Source: Rhodobacterales bacterium HKCCE2091 (GTDB lineage: Bacteria > Pseudomonadota > Alphaproteobacteria > Rhodobacterales > Rhodobacteraceae). From it: a stretch of DNA of 64,000 nucleotides. The position numbers were made by a program, and so were the translations under genes. Location of the stretch: NCBI GenBank assembly GCA_015689685.1, contig WVSL01000006.1:1-64000 (forward strand). Reading direction: 5' to 3'. Under the pieces are notes generated by a model, which did no database searches, was not told where the DNA came from, and worked only from the letters and a program-made list of their open reading frames with translations. Positions 32,737 to 41,663 of this stretch are shown here, piece after piece. The first letter of the stretch is position 1. Each line of letters opens with the position of its first letter.

Positions 32737-32874
32737 TCAGAGAGATCCAGCGCTGGTGAAGCCGAGCTGGTAGGTCATTCCGTCGGTGGCAGGCTTGCGG
32801 GTCCCCTTGCCCGCTTCGGACACGTCCGCACCCGGTGCCGGCTTGGCCGACGAGGCTTTCATACAGGTAGTCAT
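32737..32874 (-). CDS. 45-aa unknown peptide with strong ribosome-binding site
   Basis: Begins MTTCMKASSAKPAPGADVSE and ends in DGMTYQLGFTSAGSL. AGGAG lies 5 bases before the ATG, and a promoter-like pair lies at 32917-32945, so translation is plausible. The composition is polar, with Lys/Ser/Ala/Pro at the front and a more hydrophobic end, one cysteine and no membrane helix. It has too few Leu/Val/Ile codons for an ilv-type attenuation leader. No family recognised. It stands between a VOC gene and the class IV aminotransferase on the same strand. Confidence 0.6.
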   Translation of the reverse strand: MTTCMKASSAKPAPGADVSEAGKGTRKPATDGMTYQLGFTSAGSL

Positions 32875-32916
32875 TGAGGCTCCTGGCAAACTGGGTGGTT
32901 GGATGGTGGAGGCTGA

Positions 32917-32945
32917 GTATTAGACCGTCAGTTCTGCTAAGTCTA
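32917..32945 (-). promoter_or_regulatory. Candidate promoter for the 45-aa peptide and aminotransferase
   Basis: On the minus strand: TAGACT (32945-32940), 17-base spacer, TAATAC (32922-32917). Matches are 4 of 6 and 3 of 6 to sigma-70 consensus, inside an AT-rich stretch uncommon for this window. Confidence 0.4.
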
Positions 32946-33007
32946 CCGGAAAGTCGCCCCGGTTCTGTGCAATTGCGAACAGGCCGGTCTCAGCGGTTTC
33001 CGCAAGG

Positions 33008-33496
33008 TCACCGTCCCGCCTCGGACAGGAGCTCGTCGAGGTCGAGCCGGCGGGTGAACATGACCAGCGCGCCGTCCTCGTCCCGCGGCCAGTCCTCCCG
33101 CGGGCGGTCGCGATACAGCTCCACACCATTGCCGTCGGGATCGTCGAGGTAGACCGCCTCGCTGACCCCGTGATCCGAGGCACCGGTCAGCGCGTGCCCG
33201 GTCTCGATCACGCGGGCGACGGCGCGGGCGAGGTCGGGGCGGGACGGGAACACGAACGCGGAATGGTAGAGTCCTGGCGCGCGGGCCGGGGCCGGCGGCG
33301 CGCCGAGGCTGTCCCAGGTGTTGAGCCCCACATGGTGGTGGTAGCCGCCGGCCGACAGGAACGCGGCCTGCGCGCCGTAGCGCATCTGCAGCTCGAACCC
33401 GAGCACGTCCTGGTAGAACGCGATGGAGCGGTCGAGATCGGACACTTTCAGGTGGACGTGGCCGACGCAGGTGCCGGCGGGGGCGCGATAGGTCAT
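33008..33496 (-). CDS. VOC-family protein, catechol-2,3-dioxygenase-like (CatE type)
   Basis: 162 residues, one glyoxalase/bleomycin-resistance fold with two betaalphabetabetabeta units: VGHVHLKVSDLDRSIAFYQDVLGFEL and LYHSAFVFPSRPDLARAVARV, ending DDPDGNGVELYRDRP. The His, His and Glu of a metal site are present. YHHHVGLNTW is typical of the CatE-like group of putative extradiol dioxygenases. The substrate is unknown. No obvious operon partner; 64 bases separate it from the GGDEF gene's end. Confidence 0.85.
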   Translation of the reverse strand: MTYRAPAGTCVGHVHLKVSDLDRSIAFYQDVLGFELQMRYGAQAAFLSAGGYHHHVGLNTWDSLGAPPAPARAPGLYHSAFVFPSRPDLARAVARVIETGHALTGASDHGVSEAVYLDDPDGNGVELYRDRPREDWPRDEDGALVMFTRRLDLDELLSEAGR

Positions 33497-33560
33497 GGGG
33501 GGCCTCCTTCTGCCGGGCCATCTTGCCCGACACGGGCCCCGGCGCCAGCCCCGATACCGG

Positions 33561-34514
33561 TCAGCCCGCGATGCCGCGGGCGAATGAACCGGCGGGCTTG
33601 CCCGCGTACATCCGCGAGTCGGCCAGCGCCAGGAGCGCCGCGTAGGCCCGACCCTCCGCCGGGGCGAAGGCGGTCCCGATCGCGGCCGTCACTACAAGCT
33701 CGACCGCAGCGCCCGGCCCGTTGCCGCGCCATGCGACGGGGCGCGAGACCGCGTGGGCGATGCGCGTGTGCAGCCCCGACCAGTCGTCGGGGCAGGCGCC
33801 GTCGACCCAGACCGCGAATTCGTCGCCGCCGATCCGTGCGACCAGGTCGCGGCCGCGCAGGCAGCCGGACAGCCTTTCGGCGATGGCCTTCAGCACCGCG
33901 TCCCCGGCGGCGTGGCCGAAACGGTCGTTCACGGGCTTGAAGCGGTTGAGGTCGAGGTAGACGAGCGCGCCCGGCGCCTCGGACAGCCGTTTGCCGACCG
34001 CGGCGGCGAAGGCGCGGGCGTTGAGCGTGCCGGTCAGCGGGTCGCTGTCGGCGCGTTCCTTGAGCATCCGCGCCATCTCGGCCAGGCGTTCATGGGCGTC
34101 GATGGTCTTGCGAAGGCGCTTCTGCGCGTCGCTGGCGAGTTGCTCGGCGCGCAGGAACCGGCCGGCGAGTTCCTGCGACCTGTCGCCCTGGATGACGAGG
34201 AGCGGTCCGGGCAGGCCGGGCAAGGGCGCGAGCCGCCAGAGCCTGACCGACAGCGTCGCCTGCGTCATGTCGAGCCGTGCGAGGACCGGGACGGTGCTGC
34301 CGGTCGCGCGGTCGATCATTTCGCCGAGCGCTTCGGGGTCGGTATCGAGGCTGTCGGCGAGGTCGGTGCACTCCACCTCGGGCCAGAGCCGGAGGGCGGC
34401 GCGGTTGGCGGCGGCGACGGTGCCGTGGGTGTCGATGATGAACGTCGGGTGGGGCGCGAGGCGATAGGCTTCCGACAGGACGGCGAGGGCGGCGGCTTCA
34501 GGCGAAGTATTCAT
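33561..34514 (-). CDS. Diguanylate cyclase with N-terminal PAS-like domain
   Basis: 317 residues. A PAS-like sensor (about 18-110: PHPTFIIDTHGTVAAANRAALRLW), a coiled-coil linker (115-155) and a GGDEF domain with intact active site GGDEF at 229-233. RGRD (220-223) five residues upstream gives an RxxD inhibitory site. It should make cyclic di-GMP and be feedback inhibited. The start ATG 34514 lies inside the end of the MetOD1 gene (17-base overlap), so the two are coupled and probably act as sensor and output. Confidence 0.9.
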   Translation of the reverse strand: MNTSPEAAALAVLSEAYRLAPHPTFIIDTHGTVAAANRAALRLWPEVECTDLADSLDTDPEALGEMIDRATGSTVPVLARLDMTQATLSVRLWRLAPLPGLPGPLLVIQGDRSQELAGRFLRAEQLASDAQKRLRKTIDAHERLAEMARMLKERADSDPLTGTLNARAFAAAVGKRLSEAPGALVYLDLNRFKPVNDRFGHAAGDAVLKAIAERLSGCLRGRDLVARIGGDEFAVWVDGACPDDWSGLHTRIAHAVSRPVAWRGNGPGAAVELVVTAAIGTAFAPAEGRAYAALLALADSRMYAGKPAGSFARGIAG

Positions 34515-35016
34515 GGCCCTCCCGCCGATCGCAGGGGACGAGGTCGATGACCACGCGGCAGCCCTCATGGCCGAGCGAGATCGCTTCCTCGACCGTGACG
34601 CGGGCGTAGCCCCGGTGCTTCGCGGCGAGATGGCCGAACACGCTGCTGGTCATCTGGCAGAGCGCCGGGCGTCCGCGCGATTCGTCGCCGAAGGGGCAGC
34701 GGGTGTTGGTCAGGACGATCCGGTCCTCTGACACCGCGTGGACGGCGAAGGTGCCGCCGATCCGGGCCTTGAAGTCGACGAGGACACGCGCGAGGTCGCC
34801 CGATGCGACCGGCCCGTCGGCCAAGACAGCGGAATAGCGCCCGTCGATTTCGGCTGCGATGGCGGAACCGACGGCGGCCATGAAGCTCGACGCGTCCTCG
34901 ATCCCTATGACGTCCTGGAGCTGGCCGGCGAGCTTGGCGGCGATACCGGAAAACACGCGATCCGCCCGGAGCGACGGCATCGGGACGGCCAGTTCCGGTG
35001 ACATATCCGACGCCAT
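34498..35016 (-). CDS. Methanogen output domain 1 (MetOD1)-type sensor protein
   Basis: 172 residues. The C-terminal two thirds match the MetOD1/V4R-like pattern: NTRCPFGDESRGRPALCQMTSSVFG with Cys107 and Cys120, GYARVTVEEAISLGHEGCRVVIDL with Cys153, then PCDR with Cys162. Four conserved cysteines suggest a metal or small-ligand site. It is upstream of and overlapping the diguanylate cyclase gene, so it may sense a signal for c-di-GMP synthesis. The domain call is by motif; the ligand is unknown. Confidence 0.75.
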   Translation of the reverse strand: MASDMSPELAVPMPSLRADRVFSGIAAKLAGQLQDVIGIEDASSFMAAVGSAIAAEIDGRYSAVLADGPVASGDLARVLVDFKARIGGTFAVHAVSEDRIVLTNTRCPFGDESRGRPALCQMTSSVFGHLAAKHRGYARVTVEEAISLGHEGCRVVIDLVPCDRREGHEYFA

Positions 35017-35115
35017 GATACTCCCTCTGGTCGAACGCCCCGCCTGATCGGTATGCGCCCCAGAGGTAAAGGGAATCCTAAAGATCGAATTCGACCGAAC
35101 CGTTCCCGCTCGGGG

Positions 35116-36153
35116 TCAGGCGCCGACCATGCCGACGATCTCGTAGGTCTTCTTCAGGATCGGCGCGGCGATCTCGCGCGCCCGTTCCGCACCGCGGGCG
35201 AGGATGCGGTCGATCTCGGCCTGGTCGTCCATCAGCCGCGCCATCTCGGTCGCGATCGGGGCAAGCCGGTCGACGGCGAGATCGGACAGCGCCACCTTGA
35301 ACGCCCCGAACTGCGCGCCCGCATGTTCCGCCACCACCGCGGCCGGCGTGGTATCGGCCAGCGCGGCATAGATGTTCACGAGGTTCCGGGCCTCGGGCCG
35401 GGACTCAAGCCCGTCGACGGTTTCGGGCAGCGGATCCGGGTCGGTCTTGGCGCGGCGGATCTTCTTGGCGATCGTGTCGGCGTCGTCGGTCATGTTGATC
35501 CGGGTCCGGTCGGACGGATCGGACTTCGACATCTTCTTGGTGCCGTCCTGCAGGTTCATCACCCGCGTCGCCGCGCCCCGGATCACCGGCTCGGTGATCG
35601 GGAAGAATTCCTGCCCGTAGTCGTGGTTGAACTTCGCCGCGATGTCGCGGGTCAGTTCCAGGTGCTGCTTCTGGTCGTCGCCCACGGGGACATGGGTCGC
35701 GTGGTAGACGAGGATGTCGGCGGCCATCAGCGCGGGGTAGGCGAACAGCCCGAGCGAGGAATTCTCGGCGTTCTTGCCCGCCTTGTCCTTCCACTGGGTC
35801 ATCCGGCCCATCCAGCCCATCCGCGCCACGCAGTTGAAGATCCAGGCAAGCTGCGCGTGCTCGGCCACCTGCGACTGGTTGAACAGGATGGACTTCTCCG
35901 GGTCGATGCCGCTGGCGATGAAGCCCGCGCAAAGCTCCCGCGTGTTGCGGCGGAGCGTGTCGGGGTCGATGAACTTCGCGGTGATCGCGTGCATGTCGAC
36001 CATGCAGTAGATCGTCGGGTAGCCGCCCTCGTCCTGCATGTCGACGAAGTGCTTGATCGCGCCGAGATAGTTGCCGAGCGTCAGCCCGCCGGACGGCTGG
36101 ATGCCGGAAAACACGCGGCGGTCGAAATGGGTCTCCGGTGTCGTGTCGGTCAT
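35116..36153 (-). CDS. trpS: Tryptophan--tRNA ligase
   Basis: 345 residues, class I synthetase. The HIGH-type motif is in [17 protein letters not shown], with VDMHAIT and [13 protein letters not shown], and the KMSKS loop is intact in [10 protein letters not shown]. The size fits bacterial TrpS. ATG 36153 is favoured over in-frame codons upstream that lie in the promoter region. The order glnD, murJ, (rhomboid), trpS is recurrent in Rhodobacterales. Confidence 0.97.
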   Translation of the reverse strand: MTDTTPETHFDRRVFSGIQPSGGLTLGNYLGAIKHFVDMQDEGGYPTIYCMVDMHAITAKFIDPDTLRRNTRELCAGFIASGIDPEKSILFNQSQVAEHAQLAWIFNCVARMGWMGRMTQWKDKAGKNAENSSLGLFAYPALMAADILVYHATHVPVGDDQKQHLELTRDIAAKFNHDYGQEFFPITEPVIRGAATRVMNLQDGTKKMSKSDPSDRTRINMTDDADTIAKKIRRAKTDPDPLPETVDGLESRPEARNLVNIYAALADTTPAAVVAEHAGAQFGAFKVALSDLAVDRLAPIATEMARLMDDQAEIDRILARGAERAREIAAPILKKTYEIVGMVGA

Positions 36154-36199
36154 TCTGGAAACCTTTGTCGGCGGTGGCTCTGGCCTTGGCAGCCGGGGT

Positions 36200-36228
36200 C
36201 GCATACCCATGCCACCGACCGCCGTCAA
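36200..36228 (-). promoter_or_regulatory. Candidate trpS promoter
   Basis: On the minus strand: TTGACG (36228-36223), 17-base spacer, TATGCG (36205-36200). The -35 matches at 5 of 6 and the -10 at 3 of 6. It gives a leader of about 40 bases before ATG 36153, and lies in the 88-base gap to the divergent rhomboid gene. Confidence 0.45.
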
Positions 36229-36241
36229 CCGGAGCGCCGCC

Positions 36242-36925
36242 ATGCACGACCCTGACGCCTCGCCGTTCAACGCCATCCCGCCCGCGGTCGTGGCGCTCGC
36301 CGTCGTCATCGGCGGGCTCGAAGGGATGTTCCAGCTTGCCTCTTCGGGGCTTCTCGGCGGCGCACGCGGGGTGGGCTGGCGGCTGGCCGCGGTGGAGAAC
36401 TACGGCGTGCTCGATGCGGTCTGGACCTGGATGGTGCAGAACGCCACCTTCCCGCCGGCGGAACTCATGCGCTTCGTGACCTACCCGCTGATCCACTCCG
36501 GCGCGGTCCACGCGATCTTCGTCGTGGTCTTCGTCCTCGCGCTCGGGAAGATGGTGGCGGAGGTGTTCTCGGCCGCCGCCTTCCTCGCGATCTTCTGGGT
36601 CTCGGCGCTGGTGGGCGGGCTTGCCTTCGTGCTGGTCCTGAACTCGGGCTACCCGCTGATCGGCGGCTATCCCGGCGTCTACGGCCTGATCGGCGCGTTC
36701 TCCTTCATCCTCTGGGTCCGGCTCGGCAGCACCGGCGGCAACCAGTACCGCGCGTTCTCTTTGATCGCGATCCTGCTCGGGGTGCAGCTTCTATTCGCGC
36801 TCTTCGCAGGGGAATTCGGCGATATCGTCGCCGATCTCTCGGGCTTCGTCGCCGGGTTCCTCCTGTCCTTCGTGGTCAGCCCCGGCGGCTGGAGCCGGGT
36901 GCTGGCACGGCTCAGGCAGCGCTAG
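36242..36925 (+). CDS. Rhomboid-fold membrane protein lacking catalytic residues
   Basis: 227 residues, six predicted helices in rhomboid order. [19 protein letters not shown] (79-97) corresponds to the His-rich helix 2. The helix carrying the catalytic serine reads [12 protein letters not shown] (141-152) where active rhomboids have GxSGxxxGxxGA: no serine is present. The helix-6 histidine position reads ADLSGFVAG (197-205) instead of AHLGGxxAG. Both members of the Ser-His dyad are therefore missing, so this is a pseudoprotease like iRhoms/derlins in concept. It is divergent from trpS and convergent with murJ, sharing CTAG stops at 36922-36925. Confidence 0.85.
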   Translation: MHDPDASPFNAIPPAVVALAVVIGGLEGMFQLASSGLLGGARGVGWRLAAVENYGVLDAVWTWMVQNATFPPAELMRFVTYPLIHSGAVHAIFVVVFVLALGKMVAEVFSAAAFLAIFWVSALVGGLAFVLVLNSGYPLIGGYPGVYGLIGAFSFILWVRLGSTGGNQYRAFSLIAILLGVQLLFALFAGEFGDIVADLSGFVAGFLLSFVVSPGGWSRVLARLRQR

Positions 36926-38511
36926 CGCCGGAGCGAGGCGCGAAGCTCGGAGAACCGCATCCCGCCGAGCGCGGCGGCGAAGCCGAAATACGCCGCGCCG
37001 CCGGTCCCGACGAGTGCGGCGAGCGCGAGGTAGCGCCAGCCCTCCGATGCCAGCGCCGGCCCGAGCAGCCGGGCGAGCAGCCAGAGCACCACGCCCATCA
37101 GGAGCGAGGCCGCCACGATCCGGACCGCGCGGGTGCGGTAGCGGTCGTCGAAGGCCGCCGCGCCGCCCATCCGGTCGCGCCCCCGCGACAGGAGCCAGAC
37201 CATCGCCCACCCCGCCACCGTGGTCCCGATCGCCGCGCCGAGATAGCCGATGGCGAGCCCGAGCCCGACCGCCACGACCGCGTTCACCAGCATCGCGACC
37301 AGCGCGTAGCGGAACGGGGTGCGGGTGTCCTCGCGCGCGAAGTAGATCGGCTGCAGCACCTTCTGCATGACGAAGGCCGGCAGGCCGGCGCCGTAGACGG
37401 CGAGCGCCAGCGCGGTCCTGGCGGTGTCTTCGGGGCCGAACTCGCCGCGTTCGAACAGGACCGACACGAGCGGTCCGGGGATCGCCACGAGCGCTACGGC
37501 GGCGGGAACGGTCAGCGCCAGCGCCATCTCGCCCGCGCGGCTGAGCGCGGCCTGGCCGCCGGTCTCGTCGCCCGCGCGCAGCCTCCGGGACAGCTCCGGC
37601 AGCAGAACTACGCCGATGGCGATGCCGACCACGCCGAGCGGCAGCTGGTAGAGCCGGTCGGCGAGCCCGAGCCAGACGATCGCCCCGTCGAAGAAGCTCG
37701 CCACCTGGCGGCCGACGAGAAGGTTGATCTGCACCACCCCGCCCGCCAGCATCGCGGGTCCGGCGATGATGGCGAGGCGCCGGATCTCGGGGCTGAGGCG
37801 CGGCAGGGTGGGCCAAAGCACCATCCCCGACCGCGCCGCCGCCCACCAGACGAGCGCGAACTGCGCGAAGCCCGCAAACAGGACGCCGATGACCAGGAGC
37901 CGTCCGTAGGGCAGGGCGGGCACCTCCCCGAGCGAGAAGTCCTGCAGGTAGCCGAGCGACGCCCCGACGCCGCCATCGGCGAGCAGGAGGCAGCCGATGA
38001 GGATGACGTTGAGCAGGAGCGGCGCCGCGGCAGCGGCGGCGAAGCGGCCCGACGAGTTCAGGACGCCCGACAGGAGCGCCGCGAGCGAGATGAAGAAGAT
38101 GTAGGCGAACGCGACCCGCCCCATGTCCACCGTCAGGTCGAACCGGACGTCGCCCGCGAAACCCGATGCCATCGCGAGCACCAGCGCGGGCATGAACACG
38201 ATCGCCAGCACCGTGACCGCCACAAGCACCAGCGCAAGCGCCGAGAACGCCTGCCGCGCGAACCCGATCGCGTCCTCCCCGGCCTCCAGCTTCTTCGCGA
38301 ACAGCGGAACGAAAGCGGTGTTGAACGCGCCCTCGGCAAAGAAGCGGCGGAACATGTTGGGAAGCGAAAAGGCGACGAGGAAGGCCTCGGCCGCGGGGCC
38401 GGAGCCCATGAAGGCGGCGATCAGGATGTCGCGCGCGAAGCCGAGAACGCGGCTCGCGAGGGTCCAGAGCCCGACGGTCATGAAGCTGGAGAGAAGGCGG
38501 ATGGGTTGCAT
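36922..38511 (-). CDS. murJ: Lipid II flippase MurJ
   Basis: 529 residues, about 14 transmembrane helices, MATE-like MOP fold. Family blocks: LASRVLGFARDILIAAFMGSGPAAEAFLVAFSLPNMFRRFFAEGAFNTAFVP and YFAREDTRTPFRYALVAM. MurJ moves lipid II across the inner membrane for peptidoglycan synthesis. The PRRFFAEGAF-type segment carries the essential Arg residues of the central cavity. It ends in a CTAG stop shared with the rhomboid-like gene. Confidence 0.96.
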   Translation of the reverse strand: MQPIRLLSSFMTVGLWTLASRVLGFARDILIAAFMGSGPAAEAFLVAFSLPNMFRRFFAEGAFNTAFVPLFAKKLEAGEDAIGFARQAFSALALVLVAVTVLAIVFMPALVLAMASGFAGDVRFDLTVDMGRVAFAYIFFISLAALLSGVLNSSGRFAAAAAAPLLLNVILIGCLLLADGGVGASLGYLQDFSLGEVPALPYGRLLVIGVLFAGFAQFALVWWAAARSGMVLWPTLPRLSPEIRRLAIIAGPAMLAGGVVQINLLVGRQVASFFDGAIVWLGLADRLYQLPLGVVGIAIGVVLLPELSRRLRAGDETGGQAALSRAGEMALALTVPAAVALVAIPGPLVSVLFERGEFGPEDTARTALALAVYGAGLPAFVMQKVLQPIYFAREDTRTPFRYALVAMLVNAVVAVGLGLAIGYLGAAIGTTVAGWAMVWLLSRGRDRMGGAAAFDDRYRTRAVRIVAASLLMGVVLWLLARLLGPALASEGWRYLALAALVGTGGAAYFGFAAALGGMRFSELRASLRR

Positions 38512-38828
38512 GGAGGGCCCGGGCGATCAGCGTCCGGCGAGGTCTATCCGCTCCGCGCGGGACAGGGAAGGGATCCTCGCCGCGGCCCGGAACGCGCCTC
38601 CTCGCGCCCGCCACAGGGCGAGCCCTCGTCGCCGCGGCGCGCGGACCCGCGCGCGGCACGGCACGGTGGAGGGGACGGGGGCGACCCGGTCGCTGCCGCG
38701 GAACCGCCCTGCCTCTTTGCCTTCGGAAATACCTTCAGGGGGAGTTCGAGTGGGCGCGAGCGCTCCTTCGAGCCGGTCCGGCGAGGACGGCGGCGGGCGG
38801 GGGCTCGATGCCCCCGGCCGGCGCGCCC
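38512..38828. other. 317-base gap between murJ and glnD
   Basis: No credible gene. The stretch is extremely GC-rich and shows open frames in several phases, all extensions of out-of-frame shadows of glnD or murJ with low-complexity Arg/Ala/Pro translation. Near 38717-38745 a less GC-rich piece (TTTGCCTTCGGAAATACCTT) resembles, on the other strand, the segment at 55761-55795; both contain TATTTCCG. No terminator with a T-tract was seen. Confidence 0.5.
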
Positions 38829-41663
38829 TCAGGCGCCGGCGCGCTCCGCGACCCGCTCGATCGCGCGCCGCAGCTTCGCCTCGAGCGTTTCCTGCCGCGA
38901 CTTCGCGTAGAGCTTCAGGCCGAACATGTCCTTGACGTAGAAGCTGTCGACCACCTGCACGCCGTAGGTCGCGATCACCGCGCTGGCGATGTAGATGTTG
39001 TTGGCCGCGAGCGTCCGGGTCAGGTCGTAGAGCAGGCCGGGCCGGTCGCGGGTGTCGACCTCGATGATCGTGTAGATCTCCGACCCCTCGTTGTCGAAGG
39101 TGATGGTGGTCGGAACGTCGAACGGGCGCTCGCGCTTCTTGATCTTCTCGCGCCCCTCCAGCGCCCGCGAGGTCACCACCTCGCCCTTCAGCGTGCGCTC
39201 GATCATCTGGCGCAGGCGCGGCAGACGGGAGCTTTCGTAGGGATGCCCCTCGGCGTCCTGCACCCAGAACACCGCCGTCGCGAAACCGTCCTTCGACGTG
39301 TAGGTGCGCGCGTCGACCACGTTCGCGCCGACCAGACTGATCGCGCCCGCGAGCCGCGAGAAGATGCCGGGATGATCGGCGAGCGCGAAGCAGATACGGG
39401 TCGCGTCGCGGTCCTTGTCGGGCCGTGCGTCGATCCGCACCTCGGAGGCGTCGAGATCCCGCAGCAGTTCGGCGAAGGTGATCTGCGCCTTCAGGTCGAG
39501 CCCCTGCCAGTAGGGGCCGTAATGACGCGACAGCTCCGTCCGCAGGTCCGGCTTCGGCCAGCCGTCGAGCGCCTCGCGCAGGGCGCGCTTGGCCTCGCTC
39601 TCCAGCTTGTCGCGGTTGAGGTCCTCGAGCCCGGTTTCCAGCGCCGTCGCCGTGGCACGGTAGAGCCCGCGCAGGAGCGTCGCCTTCCAGTTGTTCCAGA
39701 TCGACGGGCCGACCCCGCGGATGTCGCAGACCGTCAGGACGGTCAGCAGGTCCAGCCGCTCCTTCGTCTTCACCGCCTTGGCGAAATCCCGCACCGTGCG
39801 CGGATCCGCGATGTCCCGCTTCTGCGCCGTGTCGGACATGAGCAGGTGGTAGCGCACCAGCCATTCCACCGTCTCGCACTCGGCCGGTTTCAGCCCGAGC
39901 CGCGGGCACATGGACCGCGCGATGCGGGCGCCGACGATCGAGTGATCCTCCTTCCGCCCCTTGCCCAGGTCATGGATCAGGCAGGCGGCATAGAGCACCT
40001 TGCGGTTCACCCCCGCCTTGAGGATCCGGCTCGCGATCGGCAGTTCCTCTACCAGCTCGCCGCGCTCGATCTGCGCCAGCGTGGACACGACCTGGATCGT
40101 GTGCTCGTCCACCGTGTAGCTGTGATACATGTTGAACTGCATCATCGCGACGATCGGCGCGAATTCCGGCAGGAACGCCCCGAGCACGCCAAGCTCGTTC
40201 ATCCGCCTGAGACCCCGTTCGGGGTTGCCGTGCTTCAGCAGGAGATCGAGGAAGATGCGGTTGGCCTCGGGATCGCGGCGCATGTCCTCGTCGATCAGCC
40301 CGAGCCGCGCGGCGACGGCGCGCATGGTGTCGGGATGGATCAGGTAGCCCGTGCGCAGGCCTTCCTCGAAGATGCGCAGGATGTTCAGCTTGTCCTCGAA
40401 GAACGACGCTTCGTCGGCGTAGGTCAGCCGGCCCTGGCGCACCTCGAATCCCGGCTTCAGCTTCTTCTTCCGCGGCGCGCGGCCCGCGCGCAGGAAACCC
40501 AGGATCGCCGGTTCCTTCTTCAGATGGCTCGCCTCGAGCCCGGTCAGGAAGATACGGGTGAGCTCGCCCACCTGGGTGGCGTGGCGGAAGTAGTCCTGCA
40601 TGAAGTACTCGACCCCGCGCCGCCCGGCCTGGTCGTGATAGCCCATGCGCGCGGCGACCTCGACCTGGAGATCGAAGGTCAGCTGGTCCGTGGCGCGGCC
40701 GGCGATCAGGTGCAGGTGACAGCGCACCGACCAGAGGAACCGCTCGGCCTCGTCGAAGGCCTCGAATTCCTCGCGCGAGAACAGGCCGAGATCGACCAGC
40801 TCGGCCACCGTGTCGACGCCGTGGATGTACTTGGCGATCCAGTAGAGCGTCTGCAGGTCGCGAAGCCCGCCCTTGCCCTCCTTCACGTTGGGCTCGACCA
40901 TGTAGCGCTGGCCGCCCTGCTTCTTGTGGCGGTCCGCGCGCTCGGCCAGCTTGGCCTCGATGAACTCGGCGGCGGTGCCCGCGAAAAGCTGCTTGCGGAG
41001 CGCGGACTGGAGCGTCTCGGCCAGCCCCGCGTCGCCCTCGATCCGGCGCATCTCGAGGAAGGTCGTGCGGATCGTCATGTCGCCCTTGCCGAGCCGCACG
41101 CAGTCGCGGACCGTGCGGCTGGCATGGCCGACCTTCAGATGCAGGTCCCACAGCATGTAGAGCGAGCTTTCGATCACGCTCTCGGCCCAGGGGGTCAGCT
41201 TCCACGGCGCTACGAACAGGAGGTCGACATCCGAGAACGGCGCCATCTCGCCGCGCCCGTACCCGCCCACGGCCATCACCGCCATGATCTCGGCCGCGGT
41301 CGGCGTGGGGTTGGGATGAAGCCGGTTGCGCGCCACCGACAGGACGCTGCGCACGAGCCCGTCGGTCAGCTGCGCGTAGGCCCGCGTCACCCGGCGGGCG
41401 GTGAGCGGCTGCGCCTCGAAGGCCGCGGCGATGGCCTCGCGACCGCTGGCCTGGACGCGGTTCAGCACCTCGACCGTCCGGCGCCGGATCGCGGACTGGT
41501 CGGTCAGCCCGTCGAGCGCGGCGTCGAGCTCCGCCTGCACCGCGTCGGTGTCGAAGATCGACGCGGCGTCGCAGATCAGGGCGCCCGCGGGCGCGGGCTT
41601 GCTCGGGAAGCTCGGATTCGTCTTAGAAACCGGGGCCGCCGATGCTGGCGGGGGCGGAGTCAC
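38829..41663 (-). CDS. glnD: Bifunctional [protein-PII] uridylyltransferase/UR (GlnD)
   Basis: 944 residues from GTG 41663. The nucleotidyltransferase domain has GGYGRGEMAPFSDVDLLFV (Gly-Gly and DxD), a GlnD helical region with EPNVKEGKGGLRDLQTL follows, then the HD domain with CLIHDLGKGRKEDHSIVG and two C-terminal ACT domains (ICFALADHPGIFSRLAGAI and IIEVDTRDRPGLLYDLTRTL). GlnD uridylylates PII in nitrogen limitation and reverses it with glutamine, steering nitrogen assimilation. The start overlaps the lipoprotein gene end by 41 bases, an unusually long but same-strand overlap; no better start is visible downstream. Confidence 0.96.
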   Translation of the reverse strand: MTPPPPASAAPVSKTNPSFPSKPAPAGALICDAASIFDTDAVQAELDAALDGLTDQSAIRRRTVEVLNRVQASGREAIAAAFEAQPLTARRVTRAYAQLTDGLVRSVLSVARNRLHPNPTPTAAEIMAVMAVGGYGRGEMAPFSDVDLLFVAPWKLTPWAESVIESSLYMLWDLHLKVGHASRTVRDCVRLGKGDMTIRTTFLEMRRIEGDAGLAETLQSALRKQLFAGTAAEFIEAKLAERADRHKKQGGQRYMVEPNVKEGKGGLRDLQTLYWIAKYIHGVDTVAELVDLGLFSREEFEAFDEAERFLWSVRCHLHLIAGRATDQLTFDLQVEVAARMGYHDQAGRRGVEYFMQDYFRHATQVGELTRIFLTGLEASHLKKEPAILGFLRAGRAPRKKKLKPGFEVRQGRLTYADEASFFEDKLNILRIFEEGLRTGYLIHPDTMRAVAARLGLIDEDMRRDPEANRIFLDLLLKHGNPERGLRRMNELGVLGAFLPEFAPIVAMMQFNMYHSYTVDEHTIQVVSTLAQIERGELVEELPIASRILKAGVNRKVLYAACLIHDLGKGRKEDHSIVGARIARSMCPRLGLKPAECETVEWLVRYHLLMSDTAQKRDIADPRTVRDFAKAVKTKERLDLLTVLTVCDIRGVGPSIWNNWKATLLRGLYRATATALETGLEDLNRDKLESEAKRALREALDGWPKPDLRTELSRHYGPYWQGLDLKAQITFAELLRDLDASEVRIDARPDKDRDATRICFALADHPGIFSRLAGAISLVGANVVDARTYTSKDGFATAVFWVQDAEGHPYESSRLPRLRQMIERTLKGEVVTSRALEGREKIKKRERPFDVPTTITFDNEGSEIYTIIEVDTRDRPGLLYDLTRTLAANNIYIASAVIATYGVQVVDSFYVKDMFGLKLYAKSRQETLEAKLRRAIERVAERAGA

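Noticed and set aside
32737-32874. The 45-aa peptide as a branched-chain attenuation leader or a RiPP precursor
   Set aside because: It has no run of Leu/Val/Ile codons or following terminator/antiterminator stems, and no modification enzyme, protease or exporter is adjacent.
36242-36925. Annotation as an active rhomboid protease
   Set aside because: No serine in the GxSG box and no histidine in helix 6.
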